Of a DNA stretch of 11,185 bases, positions 1 through 7,457 are shown in pieces. Each line of letters opens with the position of its first letter. Positions within the stretch are counted from its first letter, which is position 1. The translations under genes and the position numbers were made by a program. The stretch comes from JAMXLO01 sp046732975 (GTDB taxonomy: Bacteria > Pseudomonadota > Alphaproteobacteria > Acetobacterales > Acetobacteraceae), in contig JBKPOG010000207.1 in the NCBI GenBank assembly GCA_046732975.1, forward strand, positions 1 through 11,185, given 5' to 3'. Under the pieces are notes generated by a model that did no database searches, had not been told where the DNA came from, and saw only the letters and a list, made by a program, of their open reading frames with translations.

Positions 1-387
1 CCCAACATCAACGTCCAGCCCCAACTGATGGCTCTGGTGTCCGCCCGACAATGGGCCACCGCGGGGCCGCGAAATATCCTCAAGGTACAGGTCTCCGAGC
101 CCTGCTGAATGCGCTTGTGCCGCAAGCGACTCGATACGGGAGATGGTAGACGGGGCACCCCAAAAGGAGCTGCGCGCGCGGTGGATGGTCTGGAAACCGA
201 CACCTGCTGACGGCAACTGCACAGCGCCCGCAAGGCATCCGCTCGCCTGGCTGCCAATGATGTGGAGCGGTCCTGGCGCCGGGGTGTCTGCGGCGGCGGC
301 GAGGCTCAGGGCAGCGAGTATTGCGGCGACCACACGCGCGCACCCGGAGCGGTTATCAGAATCGTCGCTCGAACACCTTGAGGACAT
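1..387 (-). CDS. mepA: Penicillin-insensitive murein endopeptidase MepA, N-terminal part (cut by window edge)
   Basis: MepA (peptidase family M74, LAS metallopeptidase group) cleaves D-alanyl-meso-diaminopimelyl cross-links in periplasmic peptidoglycan. The minus frame shows a hydrophobic export segment (RVVAAILAALSLAAAAD, about residues 18-34), then SQASGCLAGA, a GFQTIHRARSSFWG segment and RPRGGPLSGGHQSHQLGLD. The last contains the zinc-site pattern H-x2-H-x6-D (H117, H120, D127), with the spacing of E. coli H110/H113/D120. Only about 129 codons are present; the family is usually about 270 residues, so the third zinc ligand and C-terminus lie outside. I used ATG at 387, which overlaps the upstream export gene by 32 bases; a GTG at 333 is possible but would leave a signal without basic residues. 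No clear ribosome site separates them. Family assignment is firm; the start is not. Its position suggests co-transcription with the export lipoprotein. Confidence 0.85.
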   Translation of the reverse strand, partial: MSSRCSSDDSDNRSGCARVVAAILAALSLAAAADTPAPGPLHIIGSQASGCLAGAVQLPSAGVGFQTIHRARSSFWGAPSTISRIESLAAQAHSAGLGDLYLEDISRPRGGPLSGGHQSHQLGLDVDVG

Positions 388-940
388 CGCCGGGCCGGAG
401 GAAGGCCTCGGGCCCCGCTCGGCCTTGGACCGTCTTGCCCTCGCTTGAGCGAACAATCGCCACGTAGTCATCGATTGCCCGATAGGTGAAGCCGCCGCTC
501 AGAGCAATCGCTGACAGCACCGTCATTCCCGGTTGATATGCGTATTGGCCCGGCTTGTTGACCTCGCCCAACACGTAGATTGAGCGATAGCTTATGACCT
601 CGACGGCAACGGACGGCCCGCGCACCAAATCGCCATGGCGCAGCGCCGTTGCCACGGCGCCTTCCAATCCGCTCGACGTGAGCCCCGCGGCATGCACCGC
701 GCCGATGAGGGGCAATGATATGTTGCCGCTGTCATTGACCCGGAATTCGCCGGTCAGGTTTTCCTCACCGTAAGTGATGATCCGCACCTGGTCGCCCGGG
801 CCGAGACTGTAATCAGGCGGTCCAGCATCCGGCAGCAGAGGCAACTCGCTTCCCGGACCGCCACATGCCGCCAGCAGCATGAGGGTCAAGAGACAGATCT
901 GGCGGACCATGCGCACGGCCGCCGCTGCGACAAGCTGCAT
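356..940 (-). CDS. Short polysaccharide export lipoprotein (OPX family, GumB/Wza-like)
   Basis: Outer-membrane polysaccharide export component that hands exopolysaccharide across the periplasm and outer membrane, working with the inner-membrane chain-length/kinase protein encoded divergently. A lipoprotein signal ends in the lipobox LLAAC (C26). A polysaccharide export (PES/Poly_export) domain spans about residues 43-117 (DYSLGPGDQVRI, NLTGEFRVNDSGNISLPLIG). An SLBB domain follows at about 119-165 (IYVLGEVNKPGQYAYQPG), and the protein ends soon after in LRPGDVLKVFERRF. At 194 residues it is about half the length of Wza and near GumB in size; it lacks the C-terminal amphipathic helix that forms the Wza outer-membrane pore. 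An internal ATG at 910 gives a tighter 16-residue signal (MVRQICLLTLMLLAAC) and may be the true start; neither start has a clear Shine-Dalgarno sequence. Its 3' end overlaps the mepA-like gene. Confidence 0.9.
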   Translation of the reverse strand: MQLVAAAAVRMVRQICLLTLMLLAACGGPGSELPLLPDAGPPDYSLGPGDQVRIITYGEENLTGEFRVNDSGNISLPLIGAVHAAGLTSSGLEGAVATALRHGDLVRGPSVAVEVISYRSIYVLGEVNKPGQYAYQPGMTVLSAIALSGGFTYRAIDDYVAIVRSSEGKTVQGRAGPEAFLRPGDVLKVFERRF

Positions 941-1059
941 GGCTCGACTATGCCGTCTGAGGGATTAGCCGAGAATTAATCCGGCACCAGTACACCATAC
1001 GTATAGGGCAACCCGGTCGGGCAGAACGCCCAACGCGCAATCCCTGGGCAGGACAGCTG
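941..1059. promoter_or_regulatory. Divergent control region of the exopolysaccharide locus
   Basis: This 119-bp gap separates the diverging export lipoprotein and chain-length/kinase genes, so it should hold both promoters. It is more AT-rich in the middle than the flanking genes. Two symmetric elements are visible: GGATTA (962-967) and TAATCC (977-982), a perfect 6-bp inverted repeat with a 9-nt spacer, and the palindrome ATACGTAT (997-1004). A small GGGC/GCCC hairpin lies near 1019-1031. A TATAGG hexamer at 1002-1007 could be a plus-strand -10 element, but no good -35 lies at the right distance. An operator role is inference from position and symmetry only. Confidence 0.45.
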
Positions 1060-3285
1060 ATGCTCGACCGACCTGCAGCAGATGCCGCTGTAATACAGCG
1101 CGACCGCTGGGCGGCAAGACGGAGACCAGATGGTGACGATCTGGCGGCATTCGACGCCGCCGCAACGGTCGGAGCTATCCGGCGCCGCAAGTGGTGGCTG
1201 CTCGCACCGATCGTCCTTTGTCCCCTGCTGACCTATTTTGCGCTCGCCCAGATCACCCCCAGCTACACCGCGTCAGGCGCGCTGTTATACGACCTTGCGC
1301 AGTACAAGGTGCGTGAGCTGCAGAGTATCCTCCAGGCCGATCCGATAACCGAAGCAGTGATGTCCAGCCAGGCCGAAGTGCTGCGCGGGGTGCCCATCGT
1401 CGAGCAGGTCGTCAATCGCCTGCACCTTCAGGACAACGCGGAATTCAATCCTACGCTGCGGCCGCCCTCAGCAGTCACGCGGGTGCTCTCCAGCCTGCTC
1501 CCGGCATTGTTTGCGAACCGGTCTGAACATCCCAACGGCATACCCGGCCCCGGTCTGGATCCTGCGCGCAATGCAACTCTCAGTGCCGTGCGCGCCGCTC
1601 TGGTCGTCTCACCAATGAAGTCGTCGCACGTCCTCGAGGTCACGTTCACCGCACAAGATCCGATTGTCGCCGCCGCGGCGGTGAACGACGCTATGGACGT
1701 CTACGTGAAGGCGCAGCTTTCCGCGAAATACGGCGCCTCGGCCAAGGCCCGTGGTTGGCTGGAGCAGCGGGCCCGGGAGTTGCGGGACACGGTGCGCAAG
1801 CAGGAGTCCGATATTGCCCGCTACCGCGCCGAGCAAGGCCTGATCGAAGGCATGCACGCAAGGTTGGCAAGCGAGCAAATCAGCCTGCTCACCGACGACC
1901 TCACGCACGCCCGGAACGACCTGGCGGCCGCCGCCGGCAAACTGGACGCTGCCAGAGGCAAGGCAGGTGCCACGGCGCAGGCGGCCATCGCGCCCTCCGT
2001 GGTGCAGCTTCGCGTGCGCCATGACCAGATATCGGCGGAATTGCAGTCGATGCTCGGCCGGCTGGGAGGCAACCATCCGGATGTTCGGGCGCTGCGAGCG
2101 CAATTGGCTGATGTGGACCATACCATCGCCGCTGAAATCGCGCGCGTGCAGACTGCCATCGAGGCCGATGTGCGTGCCGCCGAGGCGCGCGTCGCGACGT
2201 TGCAGCAAAATCTGGACGAAGCTCAGACACAGATCGCCAAAGACACCGCCGCCCAGGTGCCATTGAATGCTATGCAACGCGAGGCTGATGCGAAACGCGG
2301 GCAGTTACAGGCGGTGCTGGACCGCCTCCAGCAAACCGCGCAGCAACCCGAAATCGAAATGCCGGATGCCCACGAGATTTCGCTCGCGCTGATTCCAGGC
2401 CGACCGAGCCTTCCACGCACCGGTCAATGGACGGAGGCCATGACGGCTTTCGGGTTCGCGCTTGGGCTCCTCCTTGTTTATGTGCGTGAGCTGACCGACA
2501 GCACGTTGCACAGCAGCGACAATGTCCGCTCGGTCCTCCACCTGCCATGCCTGTCGCTCATTCCGTACATTTCACGCCGTACGCTGCGCGGGATGACGAT
2601 TGCCGATTACGCCGCGCGCAAACCTCTCTCCACTCTGGCCGAGCAGCTTCGGGCTTTGCGAGCCAGCCTATTACTGGCTCCCGAGCACCCGCGCAGCGTC
2701 GCAATAACCGCAGCCACGCCGAGAGAAGGAAAGACGACGCTCACACACGCACTTGGCCGCCTCGCCGCGATGAACGGAGAACGCGTCATCGTCGTGGATT
2801 GCGATATCCAGCACCCGGCCGGGGCGGAGGAGAGCGGGAATGTGACACCAGGGCTGATCGACTGCTTGCGAGAGCGAACCGCACTGGCCGAAGTGATCCG
2901 CAGAAACCCGACCACCGGCATGGATTTCATTCCGTGCGGCACCAATGAAGCGAATGCGCTCGGGCTGCTGATGTCAGCCGGGATGGCGCGGCTGCTGCAG
3001 ACGCTGCGGCAAGACTACGATCTTGTGCTGCTGGATACGCCGCCGGCGGAAGCGATCACCGATGCCCGCATCATCGCCGGCATGGCGGATGCCACGGTGT
3101 TCTGCGTCCGTTGGCGCGCTACGTCGTGCCACACCGCGCTGCATGCCCTGGAACTGCTCGAGGACGCGCATGCCAACGTGGTCGGTGTGGCCTTGACCCG
3201 GGTCGACGTCAACGTCCATTTGCGCTCGGGTCACGCCGACGCCGAAGTCTATCATCCACGCTATGGCGGCACCGTCCGGGGGTAG
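1060..3285 (+). CDS. Fused polysaccharide chain-length regulator (Wzz) and tyrosine autokinase (BY-kinase)
   Basis: Inner-membrane polysaccharide co-polymerase with a cytoplasmic bacterial tyrosine kinase domain (Wzc/ExoP type), which controls polymer length and export through cycles of autophosphorylation. The order is: a Wzz domain with first membrane helix at about residues 45-64 (KWWLLAPIVLCPLLTYFAL), a long periplasmic section with coiled-coil stretches (about 230-430), a proline-containing segment (LALIPGRPSLPRTG), second helix at about 459-478, then the kinase. Walker A is ATPREGKTT (K558), Walker A' is VIVVDCDIQHP (D580, D582) and Walker B is LVLLDTPP (D659). Two features are odd: the usual Arg after D582 in A' is Gln (Q584), and the C-terminal tyrosine cluster is only Y731 and Y735. 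The start at 1060 has AGGA a few bases upstream. It is the first gene of a four-gene operon, 7 nt before galE, and diverges from its export partner. Confidence 0.93.
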   Translation: MLDRPAADAAVIQRDRWAARRRPDGDDLAAFDAAATVGAIRRRKWWLLAPIVLCPLLTYFALAQITPSYTASGALLYDLAQYKVRELQSILQADPITEAVMSSQAEVLRGVPIVEQVVNRLHLQDNAEFNPTLRPPSAVTRVLSSLLPALFANRSEHPNGIPGPGLDPARNATLSAVRAALVVSPMKSSHVLEVTFTAQDPIVAAAAVNDAMDVYVKAQLSAKYGASAKARGWLEQRARELRDTVRKQESDIARYRAEQGLIEGMHARLASEQISLLTDDLTHARNDLAAAAGKLDAARGKAGATAQAAIAPSVVQLRVRHDQISAELQSMLGRLGGNHPDVRALRAQLADVDHTIAAEIARVQTAIEADVRAAEARVATLQQNLDEAQTQIAKDTAAQVPLNAMQREADAKRGQLQAVLDRLQQTAQQPEIEMPDAHEISLALIPGRPSLPRTGQWTEAMTAFGFALGLLLVYVRELTDSTLHSSDNVRSVLHLPCLSLIPYISRRTLRGMTIADYAARKPLSTLAEQLRALRASLLLAPEHPRSVAITAATPREGKTTLTHALGRLAAMNGERVIVVDCDIQHPAGAEESGNVTPGLIDCLRERTALAEVIRRNPTTGMDFIPCGTNEANALGLLMSAGMARLLQTLRQDYDLVLLDTPPAEAITDARIIAGMADATVFCVRWRATSCHTALHALELLEDAHANVVGVALTRVDVNVHLRSGHADAEVYHPRYGGTVRG

Positions 3286-3292
3286 AGCGCAA

Positions 3293-4282
3293 ATGGCACA
3301 ACGATTTCTGGTCACCGGCGGAGCCGGTTATGTCGGCAGCCACCTCGTGGCCGCGCTGGTCGAGCGCGGCGATACAGTCGTGGTGGTTGACAATCTACGC
3401 ACCGGCCATCGCGGAGCGGTTCCGGCCGGTGTCCGACTGGTAGTGGCTGACCTTGCAGATGCCGGCACGCTTGATGCCATTCTCGCCGACGGTCCGTGGC
3501 ATGCCGTGTTCCACTTCGCAGCACTTTCGCAGGTCGGCGAAAGCATGCGGCTGCCCTTCCGATACCTGATCGATAACGGCGTGAACGGGATGCGGCTGAT
3601 CGAAGGCTGCATCCGTCACAACATCATGCGGTTTGTGCTGTCCTCCACCGCTGCCATGTACGGAACACCAAAAACAGTGCCGATCCCGGAAGAAGCGCCG
3701 CTTGGTCCTGAATCGCCATATGGCGACAGCAAATGGATGCTGGAGCGAACGCTATACTGGGCGGATTGCATTCACGGACTGCGCTATGCGTCCCTGCGCT
3801 ACTTTAACGCCGCCGGCGCTGATCCAAAGGGACGACTGGGAGAAGACCACCGGCCGGAAAGCCACCTCATTCCTCTGGTGATCGATGCGGCACTAGGACG
3901 TCGCCCGGCGCTTGAAGTGTATGGCGATGATTACCCCACGCCGGATGGCACGTGTATCCGCGACTATGTGCATGTGACTGACCTGGCCGATGCACACCTG
4001 CTCGCGCTGCCTCGTCTCGAACATGGCAGCATCAGCGTCAACCTTGGCAACGGCGCGGGACATTCGGTGCTCGAGGTGATCGAGGCCGTGGAGCGTGTGT
4101 CGCAGCGAAAGGTTCCGTATCGCATCTCGCCGCGCCGATCAGGCGACCCGGCGGTGCTGGTCGCTTCATCCGAACGGGCGGGACGGGAACTGGGCTGGCA
4201 ACCACGCCTGACCGCCCTCGACGAGATCGTGCGTACCGCGCTGCGATGGCGCGAGGCGCATCCCAACGGTTATGTCGACTGA
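3293..4282 (+). CDS. galE: UDP-glucose 4-epimerase GalE
   Basis: NAD-dependent cytoplasmic epimerase of the short-chain dehydrogenase superfamily, interconverting UDP-glucose and UDP-galactose; here it probably supplies a sugar nucleotide for exopolysaccharide. The Rossmann motif VTGGAGYVGSH sits at residues 7-17. The catalytic set is S118 with Y143 and K147 (YGDSK), with S-to-Y spacing equal to E. coli S124/Y149/K153. The GalE signatures RYFNAAGADP, YGDDYPTPDGTCIRDYVHV and HSVLEVIEAVE follow. Length is 329 residues, normal for the family. I chose ATG 3293, which follows the kinase stop by 7 nt and places the Rossmann strand right at the N-terminus; an in-frame ATG at 3263 inside the kinase gene adds ten residues without support. 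The position matching E. coli Y299 is Leu289, which may loosen selectivity toward N-acetylated sugars (inference). The end overlaps the next gene by 11 nt. Confidence 0.95.
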   Translation: MAQRFLVTGGAGYVGSHLVAALVERGDTVVVVDNLRTGHRGAVPAGVRLVVADLADAGTLDAILADGPWHAVFHFAALSQVGESMRLPFRYLIDNGVNGMRLIEGCIRHNIMRFVLSSTAAMYGTPKTVPIPEEAPLGPESPYGDSKWMLERTLYWADCIHGLRYASLRYFNAAGADPKGRLGEDHRPESHLIPLVIDAALGRRPALEVYGDDYPTPDGTCIRDYVHVTDLADAHLLALPRLEHGSISVNLGNGAGHSVLEVIEAVERVSQRKVPYRISPRRSGDPAVLVASSERAGRELGWQPRLTALDEIVRTALRWREAHPNGYVD

Positions 4283-5597
4283 GGGACCAATCACCACCGC
4301 CCTGGTGTTGGTGCTCGCTGCAATTTTGCTGTTGTGGCCAGCGTTTTGGAACGGGTATCCGCTCATCTTTGCTGATACCGGCACGTATTTGTCGCAAGCG
4401 ATCGAGCACTATGCCGGCTGGGATCGGCCGATCTTCTACAGCCTGTTCCTCTTCCCACTGCATATGACGGTGACCACTTGGCCAGCGATTGGGGGCCAGG
4501 CGCTGCTGGTCGCATACCTGCTGGACCTGCTCCGCCGTACCCTGCTGCCCGGTACGTCGGTCTGGTGGTTGCTGCCGTTTGCAGGGGCACTTGCATTTGC
4601 TTCCCCGCTGCCATGGTTCGCCTCCCAGCTCATGCCGGACGTGTTCACCGGCATCGTTGTTGTTGCCCTTGCGCTGCTCATCTTCGCTGCCGATCGCCTC
4701 TCGGCCCGAGAACGCATTTGGCTGGTTGCGCTGACGGCCATTGCAATCGCCGTGCACCTGTCGCACGTGCCGCTCGCAATCACGCTGCTGGCCGTGCTGC
4801 TGCCAATGCGGCGATCCTGGGCACCGGTCGCGCGATGCATTGCGCCGGTGATCCTTGCGGTAGTTGCGCTGGTGTCGGTCAATCTGCTCGCATTCGGGCG
4901 CGCATCACTCGCGCCGTTCGGCAACGTCTTTCTGCTGGCACGCGTCATCTACGATGGCCCGGGCATGGACGTTCTTCGTCGTGACTGTCCCGCAGCCGGC
5001 TGGCGCCTGTGCCCATTCGTCGAGAGCATGCCGCCGCATTGGGATGACTTTCTCTGGCGTTCAGACGGACCGGTAGCACGTGCAGGCGGCGCCAAGCTGG
5101 TCTCGAGTGATGCCAGCGCAATCGTCGCTGCAGCCTTGGTCGCCGAACCGGGAACGGAATTGCTGGCCTTCGCGGGAAACTCTGTGCAGCAGCTTGTCCG
5201 GTTTTCCTCTGGCGATGGTCTACAGCCGTGGTCGGATACTGTTGGCCCACGCGTTGGCCGGCATTTTCCACAATTCGAAAACGTCGCCTTCGCCACGTCC
5301 TATCAGAACACCGGTCGCCTGGCGGTGCCGCGCTTGCTTCAGCTGCTGCACCTGGCGACAGCAGTGGCGGGTATTGCAGGCTGCTGTGCAATTCCGTTCC
5401 TTGCCCCGCGAAGGCACTTGGCGACGGGTTTGGCGGTCGCCGTAGTGGTGGCACTATTGGCCAACGCCGCCGTCACCGGCGGACTGTCTGGTCCGCACGA
5501 GCGCTACCAGAGCCGCATCATGTGGCTGCCACCGCTCGCCGCATTACTTGGGATTGCCGCTCTGCGGCGTCCGACAACTCCGGCATTCAGCCCATGA
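4272..5597 (+). CDS. Polytopic membrane protein of exopolysaccharide operon, possible GT-C-type glycosyltransferase
   Basis: I do not recognise a named family. The 441-residue protein has about 10 hydrophobic segments: one at residues 8-25, others around WWLLPFAGALAFASPLPWF, DVFTGIVVVALALLIFAAD, IWLVALTAIAIAVHLSH and CIAPVILAVVALVSVNLLAF, and three near the C-terminus. A non-membrane stretch in the middle carries the charged and aromatic residues. After the first helix, WNGYPLIFADTGTYLSQ places an acidic residue (D35) in the first external loop, followed by the helix-edge MPD motif. Near the end is HERYQSRIMWLPPL. This layout resembles polyprenyl-phosphate-sugar-dependent GT-C transferases, but the resemblance is structural intuition; a Wzy-like polymerase is another reading. 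It starts inside galE (11-nt overlap) and ends in an ATGA overlap with the flippase, so translational coupling is likely and a role in polymer assembly is plausible. Confidence 0.75.
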   Translation: MSTEGPITTALVLVLAAILLLWPAFWNGYPLIFADTGTYLSQAIEHYAGWDRPIFYSLFLFPLHMTVTTWPAIGGQALLVAYLLDLLRRTLLPGTSVWWLLPFAGALAFASPLPWFASQLMPDVFTGIVVVALALLIFAADRLSARERIWLVALTAIAIAVHLSHVPLAITLLAVLLPMRRSWAPVARCIAPVILAVVALVSVNLLAFGRASLAPFGNVFLLARVIYDGPGMDVLRRDCPAAGWRLCPFVESMPPHWDDFLWRSDGPVARAGGAKLVSSDASAIVAAALVAEPGTELLAFAGNSVQQLVRFSSGDGLQPWSDTVGPRVGRHFPQFENVAFATSYQNTGRLAVPRLLQLLHLATAVAGIAGCCAIPFLAPRRHLATGLAVAVVVALLANAAVTGGLSGPHERYQSRIMWLPPLAALLGIAALRRPTTPAFSP

Positions 5598-7177
5598 AAC
5601 GGACGCAGGCAGCGCATGTCCTCTGGTCCGCCTTTGAGGCGGCATTTGCCGCGCTGTGCTCCTTCGCTTCCGCTTTTGTTATCGCACGCATAATCGGCCC
5701 CATAGAGGTGGGCATCGGCGCGGCGGTCATCGCGGTGCATGTCTTGCTCTGGGTGGTGGTGAATCTGTTGTTCGCCGATCCGCTGGTTCAACGTCAAACC
5801 GTGGACGACGCGACCATAGCCACTGCTTTCATGGCGTCGGTCGTGGTTGGCTGCGTCGCTGCTGTCCTGCAAGCGACCTTCGGCTATCTGTTATCCTGGT
5901 CGTTCGGTGACCATCGCCTGACGGGTATGTCGCTGGCTCTGGCGCTGGCATTGCCCTTGGTGGGTGCAGCCGGCCCGGTCCAGGGATTGCTCACCCGCAA
6001 CCGCGCCTATCGCGAACTGGCGTGGCGCACACTGATCGGCCAGGGAGGCGGAACCTTGGCCGGCGTCACCGGCGCACTGCTTGGCGCAGGAGCATGGGCA
6101 CTGATTGCGCAGCAACTGGTCACCTCCAGCGCCGGTGCCATCGTGCTGCTGGCACAGTGCCCGATTCGCCCGTGTCGGATGTTCAGCATTCAACGGCTGC
6201 GCGAGCTGCTGTCGATCGGCTTGCCACTGACTGTGAGCACGCTACTGCAGCACGGTCGCTACCGTGTGTTTGCGCTGTTGATCGGAGGCACTGCCGGCGC
6301 GGCGGCACTCGGCCAGGTGCATATGGCGTTCCGACTGGTCGATGCCGTGCGTGAACTTGCCTTCACGGCACAGTGGCGTCTCATGCTTCCGGTCCTGTCA
6401 GAGCGCCAGAATGACTTCCGTGCGTTGCACGCGGCTATCGACCGCTGCCTTGTCTGGTCCAGCCTGCTCGCATTTCCGCTATGCGCTGTCATGGCGCTGT
6501 CGATACAGCCCCTCGTCGCAGCAGTACTCGGGCCGGTATGGCAACCGGCGGGCGAGGCCGCATTGCCCTTGATTGCATTGACCGCTTGGCTGTTCCTCGC
6601 ATTTCCAGCCGGGGTGGCGGTCATCGCACGGGGTGAGGCCCGTTACGTTCTGGCAGCCAACCTAGCCGGCGTCGTTGCAACGATTGCCGGCGTCATAGCA
6701 CTTCGGCCTGCCACGCCAGTGGCCGCGGTACTGGTTTGGCTGGGTGCTCAGGTGTTCGTTAGTCCATACGTACTGGCTATGAATGCACGTGTGCTACGCA
6801 CGTCGGTATTCCGGCCGCTACACGCGGGCGTGCCCCTATTGGTCGGTTCGGCACTCGCAACAGTCACCGCATTTCTCTTGTCTCAGGCGATGGGAGAGCC
6901 CCACTCGCCCGTGTGGTTGCTGTTTGAGCGACTCTCTGTCGTCGCAATGGTCGGAATAGTCGGCACTCTGCTGGCCGGGACACTTGGACTGATACATCAG
7001 CCTCGCGCTATCGGTGGTAGCGGTTCTCCTCGATCACCTTGGCGCCGAACCAGCCCCAATAGACGCGATGTCGACGGATCAAGCCGTTCTCGATCTCCAT
7101 CGATTCAACGAAATCCATCTGATCACCATGCGGCGTCTCGCGTGGGTACTCCCAGATCAAGCTATGCCCGTCGGTGA
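5594..7177 (+). CDS. Wzx-type polysaccharide flippase with abnormal C-terminal read-through tail
   Basis: Predicted MATE/PST-like (MOP superfamily) oligosaccharide flippase that moves lipid-linked repeat units across the inner membrane. From ATG 5594 the protein begins MKRTQAAHVLWSAFEAAF and shows about 12-14 hydrophobic segments, with the typical early IARIIGPIEVGIGAAVIA, the LLSIGLPLTVSTLLQHGRY segment mid-protein and a central LGQVHMAFRLVDAVREL. The start overlaps the preceding stop as ATGA, and the frame is also open far upstream, but only as a shadow of the previous gene. The hydrophobic protein ends near LLAGTLGLIHQ (about residue 470, near base 7000), which is a normal family length. 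The frame then continues for some 55 Arg/Ser/Pro-rich residues antisense to the NTF2-like gene before TGA at 7175. That tail is very probably not ancestral. Family call firm, real end uncertain. Confidence 0.85.
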   Translation: MKRTQAAHVLWSAFEAAFAALCSFASAFVIARIIGPIEVGIGAAVIAVHVLLWVVVNLLFADPLVQRQTVDDATIATAFMASVVVGCVAAVLQATFGYLLSWSFGDHRLTGMSLALALALPLVGAAGPVQGLLTRNRAYRELAWRTLIGQGGGTLAGVTGALLGAGAWALIAQQLVTSSAGAIVLLAQCPIRPCRMFSIQRLRELLSIGLPLTVSTLLQHGRYRVFALLIGGTAGAAALGQVHMAFRLVDAVRELAFTAQWRLMLPVLSERQNDFRALHAAIDRCLVWSSLLAFPLCAVMALSIQPLVAAVLGPVWQPAGEAALPLIALTAWLFLAFPAGVAVIARGEARYVLAANLAGVVATIAGVIALRPATPVAAVLVWLGAQVFVSPYVLAMNARVLRTSVFRPLHAGVPLLVGSALATVTAFLLSQAMGEPHSPVWLLFERLSVVAMVGIVGTLLAGTLGLIHQPRAIGGSGSPRSPWRRTSPNRRDVDGSSRSRSPSIQRNPSDHHAASRVGTPRSSYARR

Positions 7178-7457
7178 AGAACCCAGTGCGAAAGTGACCG
7201 CGATTGGCCGGTGTACGCGCGAAGGCCGGGCGGATGAAGTCGCGCAATTGCTCGCGTCCATCGATGACACCCTCTTGCGAGCCGATCAGATGCCGCACCA
7301 AGGGGCTCTCCAGCCGGACATCCTCAGCGTAGAGCGCCACCGCGGCCTCGACGTCCTTCGCCTCCAGCGCCGCATCCCACGCCCGGTATACTCGTTCGAT
7401 CGCATCCAGGGTTGCCGGATCGACGCCAACGGTTGACCGGATCTGGTCCGTCTGCAT
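7008..7457 (-). CDS. NTF2-like / SnoaL-like fold protein of unknown function
   Basis: A 149-residue soluble protein. The N-terminal part, AIERVYRAWDAALEAKDVEAAVALYAEDVRLESPL, is the typical helical opening of the NTF2-like superfamily (SnoaL/DUF4440-like cone fold). It is followed by a loop with DGREQLRDFI, an acidic strand region (GHSLIWEYP) and the closing strands MDFVESMEIENGLIRRHRVYWGWFGAKV. The fold serves as small-molecule binding protein, isomerase or hydrolase, so no reaction can be assigned. AGGAG six bases before ATG 7457 is a strong ribosome site. It appears complete at both ends. Its last 170 bases are overlapped on the opposite strand by the flippase frame. Confidence 0.85.
   Translation of the reverse strand: MQTDQIRSTVGVDPATLDAIERVYRAWDAALEAKDVEAAVALYAEDVRLESPLVRHLIGSQEGVIDGREQLRDFIRPAFARTPANRGHFRTGFFTDGHSLIWEYPRETPHGDQMDFVESMEIENGLIRRHRVYWGWFGAKVIEENRYHR

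Noticed and set aside
80..448. Two small frames (80-343 minus, 143-448 plus) at the left edge
   Set aside because: The minus frame between them encodes clear MepA motifs; these are shadows.
1609..2277. Long minus-strand open frame of 222 codons antisense to the chain-length/kinase gene
   Set aside because: The plus strand encodes a recognised protein throughout; the antisense product has no domain and reflects high-GC codon bias.
4038..4766. Minus-strand open frame of 242 codons across the galE/membrane-protein joint
   Set aside because: Both plus-strand genes are well supported; the antisense product is charged low-complexity sequence without a domain.
5228..5593. Upstream in-frame extension of the flippase
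   Set aside because: It lies wholly inside the preceding membrane-protein gene and does not read as membrane sequence; the ATGA at 5594 is the natural start.
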